Origin: Pseudorhodoferax aquiterrae
GTDB lineage: Bacteria; Pseudomonadota; Gammaproteobacteria; Burkholderiales; Burkholderiaceae_C
Length of the DNA: 64,000 nt
NCBI RefSeq assembly: GCF_014652235.1
Contig: NZ_BMYK01000023.1
Span: 46,196-110,195 of the forward strand
Direction of reading: 5' to 3'
Shown: positions 33,385 through 41,869 of the stretch, piece after piece
How the letters are laid out: each line of letters starts with the position of its first letter
Position numbering within the stretch: the first letter of the stretch is position 1
Made by a program: the position numbers and the translations under genes
Notes under the pieces: generated by a model
What the model saw: only the letters and a program-made list of their open reading frames with translations
Told to the model about the DNA's origin: nothing
The model's database searches: none

Positions 33385-34022
33385 AGGTGCTGCTGGCCGG
33401 CGCCACGGGCCTGGTCGGCCGCGAAATCCTCGCGCTGCTGCTGGCCGACCGCGGTGTCGCAGCCGTCCACACGCTGGGCCGGCGCGCGCCGCCCACGCCG
33501 CACGCCAAGCTGCACCACCATGTTTCGGACCTGCGCAGCATCCCGACGCTGCCGCCGCTGGACAGCGCTTTCATCGCCCTGGGCACCACGATCAAGGTGG
33601 CCGGCAGCCAGGAGGCCTTCCGCGCCGTGGACCACGATGCCGTGCTGGCCGTGGCCCGCGCGGCGCGGGCCGCGGGCGCCCGCCGGCTGGGCCTGGTCAG
33701 CGCCATGGGGGCGGACGCCGGCTCGCGCGTGTTCTACAACCGCGTCAAGGGCGAGGTCGAGCAGGCCGTTGCGCAGATCGGCTTCGAGACCCTGGTCATC
33801 GCACGGCCCTCGCTGCTGGTCGGCGACCGCGGCCCGCTGGGCCAGCCCGAGCGCCGCGGCGAGGTCGTCGGCGAGGCCATCAGCCGCTGGCTGCGGCCGC
33901 TGATCCCGGCCAACTACCGCGCGATCCGCGCCGGCGACGTGGCCCATGCGCTGGTGTCCTCCGTCGCACGCGGCGCGCCGGGCCGCAGCCTTCTGCTGTC
34001 GGGCCAGATGCAGCGCGGCTAG
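33381..34022 (+). CDS. NAD(P)H-binding oxidoreductase (HTATIP2/YbjT-like atypical SDR)
   Basis: A 213-residue Rossmann protein starting with GTG, which overlaps the previous stop (GTGA). It has VLLAGATGLVGREIL at the N-terminus, SAFIALGTTIKVAGSQEAFRAVDHD, LVSAMGAD, and a Tyr-x3-Lys pair in FYNRVKGEVE. The SxxF/TTIK pattern matches the HTATIP2/oxidoreductase group. The function in bacteria is unclear; ubiquinone- or stress-related reduction is possible. It lies in a run of plus-strand genes from wrbA to pepP. Confidence 0.85.
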   Translation: MKVLLAGATGLVGREILALLLADRGVAAVHTLGRRAPPTPHAKLHHHVSDLRSIPTLPPLDSAFIALGTTIKVAGSQEAFRAVDHDAVLAVARAARAAGARRLGLVSAMGADAGSRVFYNRVKGEVEQAVAQIGFETLVIARPSLLVGDRGPLGQPERRGEVVGEAISRWLRPLIPANYRAIRAGDVAHALVSSVARGAPGRSLLLSGQMQRG

Positions 34023-34046
34023 GCCGCGCGGCGTTAGCATCGCCGC

Positions 34047-35426
34047 ATGACCACGCCCTACGCCCAACGCCGCGCCGAAGTCGCCCGCCAGATCGGGCGC
34101 GACGGCATCGCCATCGTCCCGACCGCACCGGAGCGCCAGCGCAACCGCGACAGCGACTTCCTGTACCGGCACGACAGCTACTTCTACTACCTGACCGGCT
34201 TCACCGAGCCCAATGCCTGGCTGGTCATCACCGGCGACGGCAGCAGCACGCTGTTCTGCGCGCCCAAGGATCTGGAGCGCGAGATCTGGGATGGCTACCG
34301 TCTCGGCCCGGAGGCCGCGCCCGAGGCGCTGGGCGTGAGCGCGGCCCACTCGGTGGCCACGCTGGACGCCCAGCTGCCCAAGCTGCTGGAGAACCGCGGC
34401 ACGGTCTGGTTCCCGTTCGCGATCCACAAGGGGCTGGAGTCGCGCATCGACGGCTGGCTGTCCTCGGTGCGCGCACGCGTGCGCTTCGGCGCGCTGTGCC
34501 CCGAGTCGCAGCGCGACCTGTGCGGCATCCTGGACGAGATGCGGCTGGTCAAGGACGCGCACGAGCAGGACATCATGCGCCGTGCCGCGCAGATCAGCGC
34601 CGAGGCCCACATCCGCGCCATGCAGACCAGCGCGCGCATGCTGCGCGAAGGCAAAGAGGTGCGCGAGTACCACCTGGACGCCGAGCTGCTGCACGCCTTC
34701 CGCATGGGCGGCTCGCAGTACCCGGCTTACGGCTCCATCGTGGCGGCCGGCGCCAACGCCTGCGTGCTGCACTACCGCGCCGACGCCGCGCCCGTGCGCG
34801 ATGGCGAACTCGTGCTGATCGACGCCGGCTGCGAACTCGACGGTTACGCCAGCGACATCACGCGGACCTTCCCGGCCAATGGCAAATTCACCGGCCCGCA
34901 GCGCGCGCTGTACGACCTGGTGCTGGCCAGCCAGGACGCGGCCGTGGCGGCCACGCGGGCGGGCAAGCGCTTCAACGACCCGCACGAGGCCACCGTCAAG
35001 GTGCTGGCCCAGGGCATGCTGGACCTCGGCCTGCTGGACAGGAACAAGGTCGGCAGCGTCGACGACGTGGTCGAGAAGCGCGCCTACTTCGCCTACTACA
35101 TGCACCGCACCGGCCACTGGCTGGGCATGGACGTGCACGACTGCGGCAGCTACGTGGAGCCCAGCGAGATCGGCAATGGCAGCCAGCGCAAGGATGCGCT
35201 GTCGGGCGAGACCATCACCGACCGCCCCAGCCGCATCCTGCGCCCCGGCATGGTGCTGACCATCGAGCCCGGCATCTACGTGCGGCCCGGCACCGAGGCG
35301 CCGGAGCAGTTCCACGGCATCGGCATCCGCATCGAGGACGACGCCATCGTCACGGCCGACGGCTGCGAACTCATCACGCGCGGCGTGCCCGTGAAGGCCG
35401 ACGAGATCGAGGCGCTGATGCGCTGA
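34047..35426 (+). CDS. pepP: Xaa-Pro aminopeptidase (aminopeptidase P)
   Basis: A 459-residue cytoplasmic M24 metallopeptidase that removes N-terminal residues preceding proline. The AMP_N domain (about 1-135, FLYRHDSYFYYLTGFTEP) precedes the pita-bread domain. Metal ligands are Asp259, Asp270, His357 (HRTGHWLG), Glu407 (TIEPGIY) and Glu430 (IRIEDD). An insertion of about 25 residues after DVHDCGSY is typical of betaproteobacterial pepP. It starts 24 bases after the oxidoreductase and converges with the antitoxin gene. Confidence 0.95.
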   Translation: MTTPYAQRRAEVARQIGRDGIAIVPTAPERQRNRDSDFLYRHDSYFYYLTGFTEPNAWLVITGDGSSTLFCAPKDLEREIWDGYRLGPEAAPEALGVSAAHSVATLDAQLPKLLENRGTVWFPFAIHKGLESRIDGWLSSVRARVRFGALCPESQRDLCGILDEMRLVKDAHEQDIMRRAAQISAEAHIRAMQTSARMLREGKEVREYHLDAELLHAFRMGGSQYPAYGSIVAAGANACVLHYRADAAPVRDGELVLIDAGCELDGYASDITRTFPANGKFTGPQRALYDLVLASQDAAVAATRAGKRFNDPHEATVKVLAQGMLDLGLLDRNKVGSVDDVVEKRAYFAYYMHRTGHWLGMDVHDCGSYVEPSEIGNGSQRKDALSGETITDRPSRILRPGMVLTIEPGIYVRPGTEAPEQFHGIGIRIEDDAIVTADGCELITRGVPVKADEIEALMR

Positions 35427-35430
35427 GGCT

Positions 35431-35838
35431 TCAGGCCAGCATCTCCATCGGCACGGAAAAGCGCTGTGCCAGCGCCTTGACCTGGCGCAGGTTCAGCGCC
35501 CGCTTGCCGGCCAGCACGGCGCTGACCACGCTCTGGGCGCCGATCTCGGGCAGGTCGGATTGTTTCAGGCCATGCTCTTCCATGAGGCTGGCCAGCACCG
35601 AGGCCGGCGTGCTGGTGTCGGGCCAGGGGTGGACCCGGTCCTCGTATTCGCGCACGCGATCGGCCAGCAGTTCGACCAGGCCACCGAGCGGGTGGGCAGG
35701 GTCGGCGGCCACCTGGTCGAACACTTGGTCGATAAAAGCCAGCACCTGCGCATAGGCCGCCTCGTCCGCAATGGGAGCGCCCAGGCCCAGGGCTTCATGC
35801 AACGCCACCCAATGGCCGGCCACATCGCGCACGTTCAT
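35431..35838 (-). CDS. higA: HigA-type antitoxin with C-terminal XRE helix-turn-helix
   Basis: A 135-residue protein whose N-terminal half is acidic and helical (toxin binding) and whose C-terminal half is an HTH: SVLASLMEEHGLKQSDLPEIGAQSVVSAVLAGKRALNLRQVKALAQRF. It overlaps the toxin gene by four bases and follows it, the toxin-first order of HigBA systems. It should neutralise the toxin and repress the operon through the dyad at 36134-36148. The start is ATG 35838; a longer frame lies inside the toxin gene. Confidence 0.88.
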   Translation of the reverse strand: MNVRDVAGHWVALHEALGLGAPIADEAAYAQVLAFIDQVFDQVAADPAHPLGGLVELLADRVREYEDRVHPWPDTSTPASVLASLMEEHGLKQSDLPEIGAQSVVSAVLAGKRALNLRQVKALAQRFSVPMEMLA

Positions 35839-36125
35839 TTCCAGGCTCCTTTGTCGTACTCGGCGTGCGTCAGCACGGCCTTGACCCACAGCATGCGCCG
35901 CGCGAAATCCAGCGCGGCGACCAGGCGGTACTTGTTGCCGCCGATGTTGAACACATAGCGTTCGCCGACCTTGTCGACCGCGGGAAACACCGCCCGCAGA
36001 TCGGCGAAGTGCGCGAAGCTGCCCTTTTCGATCTTGCGCCGGAAGTCCTGCAGAGGCTGCGCCGCATCCGCATGGACAGTGGCGAACTCACGCAGCGCGC
36101 GGTTGGAGATCAACTTGGTCGGCAC
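35835..36125 (-). CDS. higB: HigB-type mRNA interferase toxin
   Basis: A 96-residue RelE-superfamily toxin of the HigB family: LREFATVHADAAQPLQDFRRKIEKG, FPAVDKVGERYVFNIGGNKYRLVAALDF, and the C-terminal LWVKAVLTHAEYDKGAWK. The catalytic and RNA-contact residues (Arg, Lys, His, Tyr in THAEYDK) are present, so it looks intact. Translation starts with GTG at 36125. It cleaves mRNA at the ribosome when free. The gene pair sits alone between pepP and a lipase-like gene, typical of an acquired module. Confidence 0.88.
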   Translation of the reverse strand: MPTKLISNRALREFATVHADAAQPLQDFRRKIEKGSFAHFADLRAVFPAVDKVGERYVFNIGGNKYRLVAALDFARRMLWVKAVLTHAEYDKGAWK

Positions 36126-36133
36126 AGCACTTT

Positions 36134-36148
36134 ATAGCAGATTGCTAT
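36134..36148. promoter_or_regulatory. HigA operator (ATAGCA-GAT-TGCTAT)
   Basis: A perfect 6+6 inverted repeat begins nine bases upstream of the toxin GTG, in an AT-rich stretch (TTTATAGCAG) that can hold the -10. This is where HigA autorepression would act. Confidence 0.65.
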
Positions 36149-36239
36149 GTTAGAGATGCCTTTCCGTACGCACGGCCGCACAGCCGGCGTGGGCCTGTTC
36201 CGACACATTGCGGGCGACCTGCCGTGGCATGCTGCGTCC

Positions 36240-37037
36240 ATGCGCACAACCAAACGCCGCCTGACCAAGCTCGCCTTCGCGCTGTACAGCCTGGGACTCG
36301 GCGCCTCGGCAGGGGCGCAGACCATGCCATTGCAGACCGGCCGCGGGGCGCCCCAGCAGCGCGCCGCCACGGCCGTGGACACGCGCTGGAAGGAGAGCTT
36401 CGACGCCTTCGCCGCGGCCGACCTGCAGCAGGCGCCGCAGACCGGCGGCGTGCTGTTCGTCGGCAGTTCCTCGATCCGGCTCTGGGACGATCTGGAGACC
36501 CAGTTCGACAAGATGCCGGTGATCAAGCGCGGCTTCGGTGGCTCGCGCATGCTGGATGTGGCCGCCCATGTGGAGCAGCTGGTGCTGCCCTACAAGCCCC
36601 GGTTGATCGTCGTTTACGCTGGCGACAACGACCTGGCCGAAGGCCGCACGCCGCAGCAGGTGCTGGACAGCTTCGCCGAGTTCGTGGAACGCGTGCGCGC
36701 CGAACTGCCCCACACGCGCATCGCCTACCTGTCGATCAAGCCCAGCCCCTCGCGCGCGGCGCTGATGCCGCAGGCCATGCAGGCCAACGCGCTCATCGCG
36801 GGCTACAGCGCGAACACGCCCAACCTGGACTTCATCGACATCTATTCGCGCATGCTCGATGCCGATGGCAAGCCCCGCACCGACCTCTACTCGGCCGACG
36901 CGCTGCACATGAACCCGGCCGGCTACGCGATCTGGAAAAGCACGATCACGCCGCACCTGCTGCCGCAGCAGCCCCAGGCCGCCGGGCTCAACGCGGCAGC
37001 GCTGCGGAAGACGGCGTCGGCCCCGCCTGCTCCTTGA
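36240..37037 (+). CDS. Exported SGNH/GDSL hydrolase
   Basis: A 265-residue esterase/lipase-fold protein. A basic n-region and hydrophobic segment (MRTTKRRLTKLAFALYSLGLGASAGA) form the signal peptide. SGNH blocks follow: LFVGSSSIRLWDD (Ser), KRGFGGSRM (Gly), VYAGDNDLAEG (Asn) and SADALHMNPAGY (Asp/His). It should deacylate a carbohydrate or lipid substrate in the periplasm. The start at 36240 is chosen for the signal peptide. Its 3' end overlaps the convergent OpgC-like gene by 50 bases, which is unusual but plausible for converging genes. Confidence 0.88.
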   Translation: MRTTKRRLTKLAFALYSLGLGASAGAQTMPLQTGRGAPQQRAATAVDTRWKESFDAFAAADLQQAPQTGGVLFVGSSSIRLWDDLETQFDKMPVIKRGFGGSRMLDVAAHVEQLVLPYKPRLIVVYAGDNDLAEGRTPQQVLDSFAEFVERVRAELPHTRIAYLSIKPSPSRAALMPQAMQANALIAGYSANTPNLDFIDIYSRMLDADGKPRTDLYSADALHMNPAGYAIWKSTITPHLLPQQPQAAGLNAAALRKTASAPPAP

Positions 37038-38193
37038 TGCGGCGCGCGGCGCGCGCGCTGCGCCGCGCGGCCGCCTGGCGGTCCAGCTCCTGGCTCAGCA
37101 GCGCCACACCGTACAGCGCGGCGAACGAGACCACCACGATGCCCACGTCGATCCACGCGCTGCGCGCGGGCGTGGGCGCACCGAACAGCGCCAGTGCCAG
37201 CAGCGCCAACACCAGGTGGCCGCAGAACACCGGCAGTGAGGCCGCCCCCAGCGTCTCCAGTGCGCGCACGCGCGGCAGGTGCGTGGCCAGCCATGGCGCG
37301 TAGTGCATGGCCAGCACCAGCAGGGCGAACAGGTTGAACAGCCGCAGCGGCGCCAGCTGCCACTTGTCGAACAGCATGTTCAAGCCGGCGTCCTGCGGGA
37401 TGGGCACCTGGCCGACCACGTGGCGCCAGACGAAACACACCGCCGCATAGACGATCGCGGTGTGCAGCAGCCAGCGCGGGAACACGACGGGCGGGCGCTG
37501 GGCGGCGCGCTCGGCCCCCATCCACAGCCCCATGATCCAGAGGAACTGCCAGGCCAGCACGTCGAAGGCGCCGGTCTGCACCAGCGGCACGCGGATGCCG
37601 GCGGCCGGCGCCAGCGCCTCGTAGAGCCAGGCGCCGACCTTGAACTGCGCCGCCAGCCACAACGCCACGCTGCAAGCCAGGATGCCGCCCCAGCCATGGC
37701 GCAGGCCGTGCAGCAGCACCATGGGGCTGATCAGCATGAACAGCACGTACAGCGGCAGGATGTCAAGCAGAGGCGGGCTGTAGATCAAGAGCAGCGCGCC
37801 GACCAGCGCGTGCAGCGGCTCGTGCAGGTAGTACTTCATGAGGCCGGTGATGGCGTCCTCCTGCAGCACCACGGCGATCAGCGCCACCACGCTGAACAGG
37901 AACAGCAGCATGGCGGCCTGGCACAGGTAGATCTTGGCCACGCGGCGGTAAAAGGCCGCACGCATGCGTTCTTCGCCCTCCTTGCGCTCGCGGCCCGCAT
38001 AGACCATGCCGGCCATGAAGCCCGACAGCAGCACGAAGCCCTCGGCCGCCGAGACGAAGCCGAAGGGCTGGCCCGTGGGCGAGGCGAACAGCGTGGGCAG
38101 GTGCGTGAAGGTCATCAGCACCAGCATGAGGCCGCGCAGCGCGTCGATCTGCCACAGGCGCTGGCTGGGCTGGCCAGGGGAGGGCGCGGACAT
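36988..38193 (-). CDS. OpgC-domain membrane acyltransferase-like protein
   Basis: A 401-residue protein with about ten membrane segments. It begins RLWQIDALRGLMLVLMTFTHLP, the conserved OpgC opening with its His, and has FVSAAEGFVLLSGFMAGMVYAGR as the second conserved loop. OpgC succinylates osmoregulated periplasmic glucans; related proteins modify other envelope glycans. The opg synthesis genes are not in the window. The C-terminus is basic and overlaps the end of the SGNH hydrolase gene. It is followed upstream by the YihY gene on the same strand. Confidence 0.88.
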   Translation of the reverse strand: MSAPSPGQPSQRLWQIDALRGLMLVLMTFTHLPTLFASPTGQPFGFVSAAEGFVLLSGFMAGMVYAGRERKEGEERMRAAFYRRVAKIYLCQAAMLLFLFSVVALIAVVLQEDAITGLMKYYLHEPLHALVGALLLIYSPPLLDILPLYVLFMLISPMVLLHGLRHGWGGILACSVALWLAAQFKVGAWLYEALAPAAGIRVPLVQTGAFDVLAWQFLWIMGLWMGAERAAQRPPVVFPRWLLHTAIVYAAVCFVWRHVVGQVPIPQDAGLNMLFDKWQLAPLRLFNLFALLVLAMHYAPWLATHLPRVRALETLGAASLPVFCGHLVLALLALALFGAPTPARSAWIDVGIVVVSFAALYGVALLSQELDRQAAARRSARAARRIKEQAGPTPSSAALPR

Positions 38194-38202
38194 GCGGCGA
38201 GC

Positions 38203-39141
38203 CTACCCGTGCGACGCGCTGGGCGTGCGAAAACCCGCAGCCGCCGCGGGTTCAGCGTGGCCGAGCCGCTCGAACTCGGCGATGACCTGCGCGCCCAGCA
38301 AGAGCAGCGCCGCCGCCAGTTCCAGGCTCAACAGCACCGCGATGGCCGTGGTCAGGGAGCCATAGACCTGGCCGATCTGCGATAGCGTGGCCATGTACCA
38401 GACCAGCACGCGGCGCGAGATCTCCCACAGCACGGCCGCGGCGAGTGCCCCCATCAGCGCATGCGCGGGCGATGGCCGCCCCACCGGCAACACCAGGTAG
38501 ATGGCGGTCAGCACGAACACCTCGCCGGCGAAGCCGAGCAGGTACAACAGCGCCGTGGAGACATGGTCCAGCGACCAGTTCAGCCACAGGAAATGCAGTT
38601 CCTCGCGGCCGACCGCCTGCAGCGCGCCCGACACCAGCGTGACCACCAGCAGGCCCATCCCCAGCACGAGGATGCAGACGTAGGGCAGCACGGCCGAGAC
38701 GGCGAAGTGCCGGCGCCGCACCACGCGGTGGTGGAACACCACCGACATCGCGTTCTCCAGCACCGTGAAGGCCAGCGAGCTGAAGAACAGCATGCTGGCC
38801 AGCAGCACCCAGCCCAGCACCTCGCGGTGCGCGAGGAAGTTGGCCAGTTCGGTCACCACCGCGCCCGACTGCCCCGGCAGCAGCCAGGCCAGGTAATGCC
38901 GCAACGTGGCCAGCAACGCGGCCTCGTCGATGAAGTGCGAGAGCGCGATGACCGTCAGGATCAGCATGGGCACGATGGACAGCAGCGCGTAGTAGGCCAC
39001 CGCACCGGCCAGCAGCAGGCCCTGGTTGGCCTTGAAGGCCTTGAGCACGCGCCAGGCGAAGCCAGCCGGGTCGGCCAGCAGCAGCGCGAGGCGGTCGGGC
39101 CGTCCCGCCCGTTCAAGGACCTGGTTGCGGCGGCGCGCCAT
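38203..39141 (-). CDS. YihY/BrkB-family membrane protein
   Basis: A 312-residue inner-membrane protein with six predicted segments and the family patterns GLLLAGAVAYYALLSIVPMLILTV, FFSSLAFTVLENAMSVVFHHR and VYGSLTTAIAVLLSLELAAALLLLGAQV. Members were once called ribonuclease BN or BrkB; their function is still debated (permeability or transport). The start at 39141 follows the MARRRNQ basic n-region. The OpgC-like gene begins nine bases downstream, so they form an operon. A possible small proline-rich frame overlaps its 5' end. Confidence 0.88.
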   Translation of the reverse strand: MARRRNQVLERAGRPDRLALLLADPAGFAWRVLKAFKANQGLLLAGAVAYYALLSIVPMLILTVIALSHFIDEAALLATLRHYLAWLLPGQSGAVVTELANFLAHREVLGWVLLASMLFFSSLAFTVLENAMSVVFHHRVVRRRHFAVSAVLPYVCILVLGMGLLVVTLVSGALQAVGREELHFLWLNWSLDHVSTALLYLLGFAGEVFVLTAIYLVLPVGRPSPAHALMGALAAAVLWEISRRVLVWYMATLSQIGQVYGSLTTAIAVLLSLELAAALLLLGAQVIAEFERLGHAEPAAAAGFRTPSASHG

Positions 39142-39268
39142 CGGGGTCCGGCTCCGCTGGCCGGCCGGGCTCGGGTGCGCCGTCGCCAGGCTCCACGGGC
39201 ATGCCGCCCGGTTCGGGCTCGCCATCGTCTTCGCCGTGGCGGCGTGGGGGGCGGTGGGACAAGGTCAT
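39113..39268 (-). CDS. Possible 51-residue proline/glutamate-rich protein
   Basis: The frame starts MTLSHRPPRRHGEDDGE and ends in PEP/PGP repeats; it overlaps the YihY start by 29 bases. It has a weak ribosome-binding site (CGAGAG). Low complexity and the lack of a known family make this a low-confidence gene; otherwise the 296-base gap 39142-39437 holds no gene. If real, it would be co-transcribed with yihY. Confidence 0.3.
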   Translation of the reverse strand: MTLSHRPPRRHGEDDGEPEPGGMPVEPGDGAPEPGRPAEPDPDGAPPQPGP

Positions 39269-39437
39269 GGCGCTCTCGGGGTACAGGAGCCGATGATCGT
39301 CCGCGGCCGTGCCCATGCCGCCCGGCCGCTGCCGCGAAGCGCTGTAGTCGCGGACCGACAGCGGGCAGGCGGTCGTGGGCCGCCCGGGCGGCGTACGTGC
39401 TGAGCCCACCTGCGCGCGGACCCGTGCCCACCCGACC

Positions 39438-40316
39438 TCAGCGCCAGACCTCGGTCACCAGCTCGCGCAAGGCTGCGAGCGCGGGCTCTTCGTGCGGCGA
39501 CGCGCGCTGCAACCAGCACAGCCACGTGGCGCCCTGCCAGTGCGGCCAGATGCGCAACTCGCCGGCGCGCTCGGCCGCCTCGGCCTGGTCGCGCCGCAGC
39601 AGGCCGAGTCCCAGGCCGCTGGCGACCATGCCGCGCACTGCGCTTTCGGTTTCGGCCATCAGCCCCTGGGGCAGCTCGCGCGACTGCGCGCCGAACAGCG
39701 CCTCCATCGCCGGACGCAGGCCGCAGTCCGGTGGCGTGGCGACCCATGGCAGCGCCAGCAGCTGCGGCAGATCCTGGGGCCAGGCCGATGCCGCGAGCCG
39801 CGTCGGCAGCACGACGGCGAGTTCGATCTGGCTCAGGCGCTGGATCCGCACGCCTTCGACCGCATCCTGCCCGTTGAGGACGTAGGCGCAGTCGACGTCT
39901 CCGCGTTGGAGCGCCTGCAGGCTGTGCAGAGAGAGCCGCTGGTGCAGTTGCAGTGCCACCTTGGGATGGCGCTCGGCGAGGCGCACCATCACTTCGCCCA
40001 GGCGCAGCGAAATGGGGTCGCTGACCGTGCCCATGCGCAGCACGCCTTCGACCTCGCCGCGGATCTGCGCCGCCGCCTGGCGCAGGCGCTGTGCAGCGTC
40101 CAGCGTGCGGCGCGCCTCGTCGGCCAGGCGCTCGCCGGCGGGCGTCAGCGACATGCCGCGGGAGCTGCGTTCGAACAGCTGGATACCCAGTTCCTCTTCG
40201 AGCGCCTTGATCTGCGCGCTGACGGCGGGGCCGCTGGTGAAGACCTTCTCGGCGGCACGCGTGAGATTGCGCTCGGCCACCACGGCCAGGAAACTTTTCA
40301 GCTGGTAGAGCTCCAT
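39438..40316 (-). CDS. LysR-family transcriptional regulator
   Basis: A 292-residue LysR protein. The N-terminal winged HTH reads MELYQLKSFLAVVAERNLTRAAEKVFTSGPAVSAQIKALEEELGIQLFERS, followed by a periplasmic-binding-like effector domain from about residue 90. It is divergent from the EamA exporter with a 132-base gap, the usual position for a regulator and its target. The inverted repeat GAACG-CC-CGTTC at 40364-40375 in that gap may be its site. The start is ATG 40316; upstream residues are not LysR-like. Confidence 0.92.
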   Translation of the reverse strand: MELYQLKSFLAVVAERNLTRAAEKVFTSGPAVSAQIKALEEELGIQLFERSSRGMSLTPAGERLADEARRTLDAAQRLRQAAAQIRGEVEGVLRMGTVSDPISLRLGEVMVRLAERHPKVALQLHQRLSLHSLQALQRGDVDCAYVLNGQDAVEGVRIQRLSQIELAVVLPTRLAASAWPQDLPQLLALPWVATPPDCGLRPAMEALFGAQSRELPQGLMAETESAVRGMVASGLGLGLLRRDQAEAAERAGELRIWPHWQGATWLCWLQRASPHEEPALAALRELVTEVWR

Positions 40317-40363
40317 GGCGGCGATTGTGTGGCGCGGCAGCCTGCGCTGCATTCGGTTTCCTC

Positions 40364-40375
40364 GAACGCCCGTTC
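40364..40375. promoter_or_regulatory. Inverted repeat GAACG-CC-CGTTC in the LysR/EamA gap
   Basis: A perfect short dyad between divergent genes. It lacks the usual LysR T-N11-A form, so assignment to the LysR protein is tentative. Confidence 0.35.
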
Positions 40376-40448
40376 AAACGCATGGCCGGCTCGCGGCCTT
40401 CGCAGGAGACTGCGCAGCCTTCTTTCACCGCACGGAATTCCCACTGCC

Positions 40449-41378
40449 ATGAGCACCCTTCCTGTTCGCGCCACGCCGGGCCTCGCGCCGGTGCTGGCCC
40501 TGCTGTTCGCCGCCTGCGCTTGGGGCAGCATGTTCCTGGTCAGCAAGCCGGTGGTCGCGCGCGTCTCGCCCTTGTGGTTCACCACGCTGCGCTATGTCTT
40601 CGCGGCGCTGCCGCTGTCGCTGCTGCTGTGCTGCCTGGGCGATCGGCCCTGGCGCAAGCTGCGCCAGCACTGGGCCGGCCTGTCTGTGCTGGGCCTGCTG
40701 GGCTATGGCTTCTTCGGCGTGGCGACGATGACGGGCCTGTTGCTGTCGCAGCCTTCGCACGGCGCCGTGCTGATGGCGACGGTGCCGCTCACCACGCTGC
40801 TGCTGCGCTGGGCGCTGGACAGCCAGCGGCCCGGCCCGCGCGTGGCGGGCGCGGCGGTGCTGGCCCTGGCCGGCGTGGTGCTGGTGTCCGGGCTGGCCGG
40901 CGGCGCCGCGACCACGCCCCGCGCCCTGGCCGGCGACGCGATCATGTTGCTGGGCACCGTCGGTTGGGTGCTCTACACCCGCGGCGGTGCGCGGTGGCCG
41001 AGCTTCAGCGCGCTGGAGTACTCGGGTCTGACGGCCGTGATGGCGGTTCCGGTGTTGCTGCTGGTCTCGGCCAGCGCCACGGCGGCCGGCGTGGTGGAGG
41101 CGCCGCGCTGGTCGGAGCTGTCCGCCGTGCTGCCGCAGCTGCTCTACATCGCGGTGGTCCCCACGGTCGCCGCGGTACTGGCCTTCAACTACGGTGTGCG
41201 CCAGCTGGGCGCGGCGCGGGGCTCGCTGTTCCTCAACGGGGTGCCGGTCTCAGCGCTGCTGATGGGTGCGGCGCTGGGCCAGCACCCGGCAGCGCAGGAA
41301 TGGCTGGGCGCTCTGTGCGTGATCACTGCGCTGACCTTGAGCAGCGGCGCCAGCGTCCCAGCCCGTGGCCGGCGCTAG
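40449..41378 (+). CDS. EamA-family (DMT superfamily) transporter
   Basis: A 309-residue protein with ten predicted membrane helices in two EamA repeats: CAWGSMFLVSKPVVARVSPLWF at the start and the second half beginning GDAIMLLGTVGWVLYTRGG. Such proteins export amino acids, purines or other metabolites. It is divergent from the LysR gene, which probably controls it. The start ATG 40449 places the first helix at residue 12. It converges with the broken DUF1428 gene. Confidence 0.9.
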   Translation: MSTLPVRATPGLAPVLALLFAACAWGSMFLVSKPVVARVSPLWFTTLRYVFAALPLSLLLCCLGDRPWRKLRQHWAGLSVLGLLGYGFFGVATMTGLLLSQPSHGAVLMATVPLTTLLLRWALDSQRPGPRVAGAAVLALAGVVLVSGLAGGAATTPRALAGDAIMLLGTVGWVLYTRGGARWPSFSALEYSGLTAVMAVPVLLLVSASATAAGVVEAPRWSELSAVLPQLLYIAVVPTVAAVLAFNYGVRQLGAARGSLFLNGVPVSALLMGAALGQHPAAQEWLGALCVITALTLSSGASVPARGRR

Positions 41379-41399
41379 CGGACGGCCCTGCCGCGCCGT

Positions 41400-41770
41400 T
41401 CAGTCCTTCTTCACTTCGACCACCTGCGCGAAGCCGCCGAAGATCATGCGCTTCCCATCGAACGGCATCGGCGGGTTGCCCGGCGCGGAAGGGTCCATGC
41501 GCGGGTCTTCCATCATCTTCTTCATGCCGGCGTCGCGCGTGGCCTTGTCCGGCCACTCGACCCAGGAGAACGCCACCGTCTCCTCGGGCGTGGCCTGCAC
41601 GGCGCGGTAGAAATCCGTGAGCTTGCCGGGGGAACGTCGTCGCCCCAGCCCTCGATCACGCGCAGCGCGCCCAGCTCGAGGAAGATCGGGTCGAGCTGGC
41701 GCGCGTGCTCGATGAACTTCTGCTTGTTGGCGGTAGGCACGGCGATCACGAAACCATCGATGTAGGACAT
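41400..41770 (-). pseudogene. DUF1428 family gene with a one-base frameshift
   Basis: The gene begins at 41770 with MSYIDGFVIAVPTANKQKFIEHA and reads correctly to GWGDDVP, then continues in another frame as GKLTDFYRAVQATPEETVAFSWVEWPDKATRD to the stop at 41400. Together the halves give the full DUF1428 length of about 120 residues. One base is missing in or next to the five-G run 41628-41632 (plus strand), a typical slippage or sequencing-error site. The flanking protein sequence is otherwise well conserved, which points to a recent mutation or an assembly error. DUF1428 proteins have a ferredoxin-like alpha/beta barrel fold and unknown function. Confidence 0.8.
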
Positions 41771-41826
41771 GTCTTGACTCCGGTTGGGTTGAACGGTCGG
41801 CGCGCCCGTCCAGGCACACCCCGTCC

Positions 41827-41843
41827 CCCTCGACGAACGAGGG
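41827..41843 (-). terminator. Hairpin downstream of the GntR gene
   Basis: CCCTCG and CGAGGG pair around ACGAA, 27 bases past the regulator stop on the minus strand. No T run follows, so the call is weak. Confidence 0.3.
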
Positions 41844-41869
41844 CGGGCCGGATCGACATCGCCAGGCGC

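Noticed and set aside
36147..36239. Upstream extension of the SGNH hydrolase to the HigBA promoter
   Set aside because: It would place the start over the HigA operator and put extra residues before an otherwise clean signal peptide.
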